This document shows, in pieces, positions 62,301 through 64,000 of a stretch of 64,000 bases of DNA; within the stretch, counting starts at the first letter, position 1; the number at the start of each line of letters is the position of its first letter. The stretch covers positions 310,001 through 374,000 of the forward strand of contig NZ_FNGF01000006.1 of assembly GCF_900102815.1 (NCBI RefSeq), given 5' to 3'. The stretch comes from Glycomyces sambucus. Lineage in GTDB: Bacteria; Actinomycetota; Actinomycetes; Mycobacteriales; Micromonosporaceae. The translations under genes and the position numbers were made by a program. The notes beneath the pieces were generated by a model that saw nothing but the letters and a program-made list of their open reading frames with translations, was not told the origin of the DNA and ran no database searches.

Positions 62301-63391
62301 TCGCCGCCGGTCTCGGCTTCGGGCGGGTTGTTGGCGCCGTCCTCGTCGTCCATCTGGCAGGCGGTGTAGTTCCGCTCGATGTAGCCGGGGTCGAAGGAGA
62401 ACCCTTCACCGATGGTGGACGGCTGGTTGTTGGTGGACTCGTTGCGGCCGTCGACGGCGGAGGACGAGTACGCGAAGGCGATCGAGGGGTCGAGTCCGCC
62501 TGCGGACGAGGGGGTGTCGATCGGGTAGGACCAAGCGAAGTCGCCGGTCGGGTTGCCTGCCGACCAGGTCGAGGACGGGGCGAGGCTGGTGGCGGCGAAC
62601 GTGCCGTTGTCGCCTGAGGCGGAGGCGGCCATGGTGACCGAGGCCGACGCGGTGCCGGTCTGGGCGTGGCCGGCGTCGTCCGCGGTCGTGGCGAGGGGGG
62701 CGTAGCCGCCGCCGGAGCGGCCAGGGGCCAGGGGGATCTGGGCGGTGAGGGTGCCGTCGACCGCGTTGTGGGTCGCGGGGATCTCGGTGCCGTCGGCGCC
62801 GTAGAGCTTGAGGCGGTCGTCCCAGTCGGCGCCGCCGGCGTTGCGGTAGCCGGAGTAGTCGAAGGTGACGGCGACGGCCCCGGCTTCGCCGGAACCGTCG
62901 GTCCGCTCGATGTCCCAATGGAGGCCGTCGGTCGCCGACGCGTCGCGGAGTGCGATCGCAACGCTGGCGGGCGGGTGCTCGCCGGCGGGAGCGAGGGCGA
63001 CGCCCAATGACTCGATTTCAACCGTTTCGCCGGATTGAAGCTCTACTTCGGCCGATGAGAGATCGGGGAACGCGACGCTTTGATCGCCTTCGAGTGCGAG
63101 GCCCTGAGTGTCGTCTTCGGGCAGTTCGACATCGTCGGGCTCGAAGTCGGAACCGGGGACCGACGACTCCTGGTCGATCGCCTCTGGACGGTAGTCCGGT
63201 TCCCAGATGCCCACCCACATGAGGAACCCGGTGACGAGCGCCGCGATCGCACCGAAGACGATACCGCGTTTGACCAGCGTCTTCGTGGAAGGCCGCCACG
63301 GCATCTCCAGCGCAGGCGCTGCCGTGGACCGCGGTCGGACGTGCCTGTCGAGGGGCTTCGAGGGGGAGGGCGTGCGCGGGGCGTCGTCCAC
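56366..63391 (-). CDS. RHS/YD-repeat polymorphic toxin with Hint domain and deaminase-like C-terminal tip
   Basis: 2,341 residues from the GTG at 63391 (GGAG seven nt upstream). The N-terminal cytoplasmic stretch is followed by a membrane anchor at residues ~44-63 (IVFGAIAALVTGFLMWVGIW). Then come an extracellular region, a SpvB/TcdB-like part (WSAGNPTGDFAWSYPIDTPSSAGGLDPSIAFAYSSSAVDGRNEST) and many YD repeats (YEYDSAGRVTAE, YEYDELGRVIYVM, YDYLKRITDAW). The RHS core ends at LVQLGARSYDSHLGRFISADPVLV. A pretoxin Hint domain (about 2020-2207) starts CPIGNSFTDDTEVVMADGSAKAI and ends DFLTHNC, suggesting self-cleavage. The last ~130 residues resemble YwqJ-type deaminases: GHGQCGLVVCLSQALFNGE and GPCGSCEALVEHF. 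The usual catalytic glutamate after the first cysteine (CAE) reads CGL. The tip is AT-richer than the body. Confidence 0.88.
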   Translation of the reverse strand: MDDAPRTPSPSKPLDRHVRPRSTAAPALEMPWRPSTKTLVKRGIVFGAIAALVTGFLMWVGIWEPDYRPEAIDQESSVPGSDFEPDDVELPEDDTQGLALEGDQSVAFPDLSSAEVELQSGETVEIESLGVALAPAGEHPPASVAIALRDASATDGLHWDIERTDGSGEAGAVAVTFDYSGYRNAGGADWDDRLKLYGADGTEIPATHNAVDGTLTAQIPLAPGRSGGGYAPLATTADDAGHAQTGTASASVTMAASASGDNGTFAATSLAPSSTWSAGNPTGDFAWSYPIDTPSSAGGLDPSIAFAYSSSAVDGRNESTNNQPSTIGEGFSFDPGYIERNYTACQMDDEDGANNPPEAETGGDQCWRTDNAVLSLNGSGGELVRDDDTGTWKIKNDDASKVEKLSGANNGDDNGEYWKVTTGAGIQYFFGLNRLPGFGTGDAETESTSTVPVFGNHDDEPCNATAFEDSSCQQAWRWRLDWVVDTHGNAMAYFYDGETNHYLRNLDEDDPVEYDRGANLSRVHYGLRSADAYAQATNRVVFDFADRCLADAACDYDHPENWPDVPLDQYCDGTAGDCEGIYSPTFFTDQRLSSVTTQVYTGGTWKGVDQWSLAQSWPDPGDSTRAGLWLDGITRTGLAGAEPIALPEITFDGVQLYNRVQKTLDTKAPMNWFRISAIRNGTGGVTTVNYTDTDCDAKTGDMPSSPEDNDRLCMPVVTTLAEDNDGVTEYDWYHKYLVTEVAEIDTTGGSPPVTTAYEYVGTPAWRFTDDDGLTDPDYKTWSMYRGYSKVRTITGDGSDEKLVTETSYFRGLDGQKLPDGTTTSVTVDGVTDHDEFAGRPRTETTLLDGEVLSERTHTPWRSSPTATRVRDWGTVYARHTGTSRVEETALLSDGSSRTVATETHYDAWGMVKSTDSLGDVAVEGDEKCTTVTYARNQTAWLVRFPVRTETVSVDCDTDPSYPDDLISDERVYYDYATAHTTAPTKGDITKTETADSYVGGAPQYLTTGSITVDGYGRGVTSTDVDGNVTTTAYTPATGGPVTEILTTNALDHTSRQILDPLRGDVLQSFDANDNMTEMEYDALGRIVAGWTPDRTRADDYDPAAEFEYLISDDEASATITRGINANNTYTTTIELFDGLMRSRQTQIPAPDGGRILSDTVYDTRGLVHKQYSAYYNEDPPSTDQFEASDNDIPGMTVYEYDSAGRVTAEVFSSHGIEQYRTTKVYDGEAVTAIDADGRAATSITDAAGNIVEVRNLDTTDPAGAHDSIFYEYDHADRLVSMTDPGGSEWTYEYDLLGRQTAMNDPDTGRTETTYFDNGLVESTTDERDESIWYEYDELGRVIYVMRDDFYGDLLEAYEYDLFGDGLPATTSSWDEDGNLYKTRVLGYDDASRPVGIRYTLDGDFGGLDRSFDFRYTYNRDGSVAQVTYPSAGGLAAEEVVTTYSDLGLPQTTYSPRQWYVSDSTYTKFAEIAQLTMDPDGPNVADAPVAWQAYTYEDGTRRVSGSSFEISTGPDHLISDLSYGYTDGGMVTSVDNQSDLGADTQCFAYDYLKRITDAWTGSAPAACESEPTDTDAVGGAAPYWQSWTFDEDGNRDTQVDHLAGETIDYTYDLAQPHTLTSSTITDDTGVKTLSYAYDGTGNTVSRPDANGTLQSLTWSVDGKLESTETTGDVTDYDYTADGSRISRTDPDGTMTVFLPGMEVVKAPDGSLSASRYYAHGAQQVAVRTNDDNLTWVGADHQGTSTAMVDADTHAVQVRYFDPYGNERGSPVATWVDEHTFLGATEDPSGLVQLGARSYDSHLGRFISADPVLVASDSQQMGGYAYANHSPVTFSDPTGACYEGWNYNYDPCAGEHYGSPGYGKGYGGTPGQATGGCYAGQCDAEVGDDAPSEDEVNDAQDVMNTSIVDVVIDVGAEILLDLIGVNDIMSCVGAGDMWACASLLMDLIPWAKAAKMAGKLFKAAKKIYNAVTSFQEKLDAAMSTLRRYDDAMQAAIDRAKKKFGFTSSDAPSCPIGNSFTDDTEVVMADGSAKAIADVEAGDEVLATDEITGETSAREVAATIEGTGERDLVAISVDTDGDTVTDDTITATDGHPIWVADPATTTQAILAHSNGDDTASTPTDPSESDGLTGAGAGGPPAITDTLPGQWVDAIDLKIGQLLRTSTGTWIQVTALETRTEFTTVYNLTVADLHTFSVTAADTDFLTHNCGDDALDAAQQAANEASSIRPSGARPAVAEGLQVPGGSVYSSTSIRGSLVRVHPAVQAVLNTVPPGSRGAGHGQCGLVVCLSQALFNGESPVGGSAAAVLIRSSTDNPKHGHGIGPCGSCEALVEHFDLSFLTGKK

Positions 63392-63605
63392 AGGGGGTCT
63401 CCAAGGGGGTACATGAAGTTGTTTCGGGCGAGACTGTATCAGAACGACTACAGAACATCAACGACTCTTCGGGCGCATCCCCGGATCTACCCATATGCCG
63501 GGACATCGTCTGTCCTTCGGCAACAGTCCTCTGGCATACTCTCGGCTGTCGCGTAGTGATCACCTCGCTGCGCGCGACCCCGCATCAATCGAATAGGGAG
63601 CACCC

Positions 63606-64000
63606 TTGGGACCCAAACCCCCCAGGCCGAGGGCGATACGCATGACGGCGCTGGCCGTCGGCGCCGTCGCACTCTCCGCCTTCCTCACCCCGCCCCCCGT
63701 GTTCGCGCAGGAGACCGACCCTTCGGGCGAGGGCGTTCCCGCCGGCGAGGACTCCTCCCCCACCGAGGTCGACACCGAGATCGAAGAGGCCGTCGAAGAG
63801 GCCGCGGAGACCGGTGAGAACGTCGAGATCCAATCGCTTGCCACGGCCGAGTCCGAGGTCTTCGCGGCTCCCGACGGCACTTTCGTCGAGGAGATCGCCC
63901 TCGAGTCGTACCAGGCGCAGACCGACGACGGCCTCTGGGCGCCGATCGACAACACCCTGGTCGCCGGGGACGGCGGCCGTCTCGAACCGCTCAACTCCGA
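63606..64000 (+). CDS. secreted protein, N-terminal part (runs off window), probable large YD-repeat or RHS-type relative
   Basis: A TTG at 63606 with GGGAG six nt upstream gives MGPKPPRPRAIRMTALAVGAVALSAFLTPPPVFAQETDPSGEG, a clear signal peptide with cleavage after VFA. An ATG at 63642 is an alternative start. An acidic linker follows, then EVFAAPDGTFVEEIALESYQAQTDDGLWAPIDNTLVAGDGGRLEPLNS. This style of segment (a formulaic sentence on 'DGTFVEE..., W.PIDNTLV') is common at the N-terminus of large secreted actinobacterial YD-repeat proteins. Divergent from the RHS toxin, with 214 nt between starts that must contain both promoters. Frame open to the window end. Confidence 0.75.
   Translation, partial: MGPKPPRPRAIRMTALAVGAVALSAFLTPPPVFAQETDPSGEGVPAGEDSSPTEVDTEIEEAVEEAAETGENVEIQSLATAESEVFAAPDGTFVEEIALESYQAQTDDGLWAPIDNTLVAGDGGRLEPLNS

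Overview
The window is chromosomal DNA of a very GC-rich actinomycete. The evidence is strong GC bias at third codon positions, frequent GTG/TTG starts, chains of NTGA gene overlaps, an HU protein with a lysine/alanine tail, an NdgR-type IclR regulator next to leuCD, a Rex box in front of cydAB, Streptomyces-like alditol oxidase, and a hut pathway that runs through HutF. Glycomycetaceae or a neighbouring family is plausible, but that placement is inference.

Layout. 1-6060: the end of a ROK protein, tRNA-Gln, two paralogous membrane-anchored proteins, LemA, glmM, and the rplM-rpsI operon. 6058-12740: a complete thiamine operon (thiE-thiO-thiS-thiG-thiD-orf-thiC) behind one TPP riboswitch. Its genes are nearly all translationally coupled, and several proteins carry low-complexity insertions. 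13011-23600: two secreted enzymes (a sialidase-fold glycosidase and an HNH nuclease), an RsmC-like methyltransferase, a membrane protein, cydAB under a Rex operator and a VWA lipoprotein. 23879-28605: truA, rplQ, rpoA, rpsK, rpsM, rpmJ, infA and rpsD. 28788-39650: ddl-gpsA-plsC, small proteins, a MutT1-like Nudix protein, alditol oxidase, HU, leuCD with divergent ndgR, and a CHAD protein. 39690-53141: a catabolic block in which hpd and the histidine genes hutU-M20-hutF-hutI-hutH form one run. An Lrp regulator lies divergent to it, followed by an M20D amidohydrolase and the homogentisate genes fahA, an unknown gene and hmgA. 53358-64000: an accessory end with a TROVE/VWA two-gene locus, a 2,341-residue RHS/YD-repeat polymorphic toxin with its SUKH-type immunity gene, and the start of a second large secreted protein.

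How the genes work together. The thi genes make both halves of thiamine phosphate and join them. Hpd, HmgA and FahA degrade tyrosine by way of homogentisate. HutH, HutU, HutI and HutF take histidine to N-formylglutamate. Each catabolic route lacks its textbook enzyme for one step (maleylacetoacetate isomerase, N-formylglutamate deformylase), and each has an unassigned neighbour that could fill the gap.

The most unusual feature is a recurrent architecture at gene ends. At least four genes (thiC, the 320-residue membrane protein, the 71-residue membrane protein and fahA), and probably rpsD and hutH, are followed by short tandem repeats that begin at or include their own stop codon. The repeat periods (13, 14 or 29 bp) are not multiples of three, so copies of the stop appear in every reading frame. 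Other points of interest are the coupled 135-residue ORF between thiD and thiC, an HU gene that reads through two terminator hairpins, a Nudix-phosphatase fusion that lost its RHG motif, and a deaminase-like toxin tip that lacks the usual catalytic glutamate.
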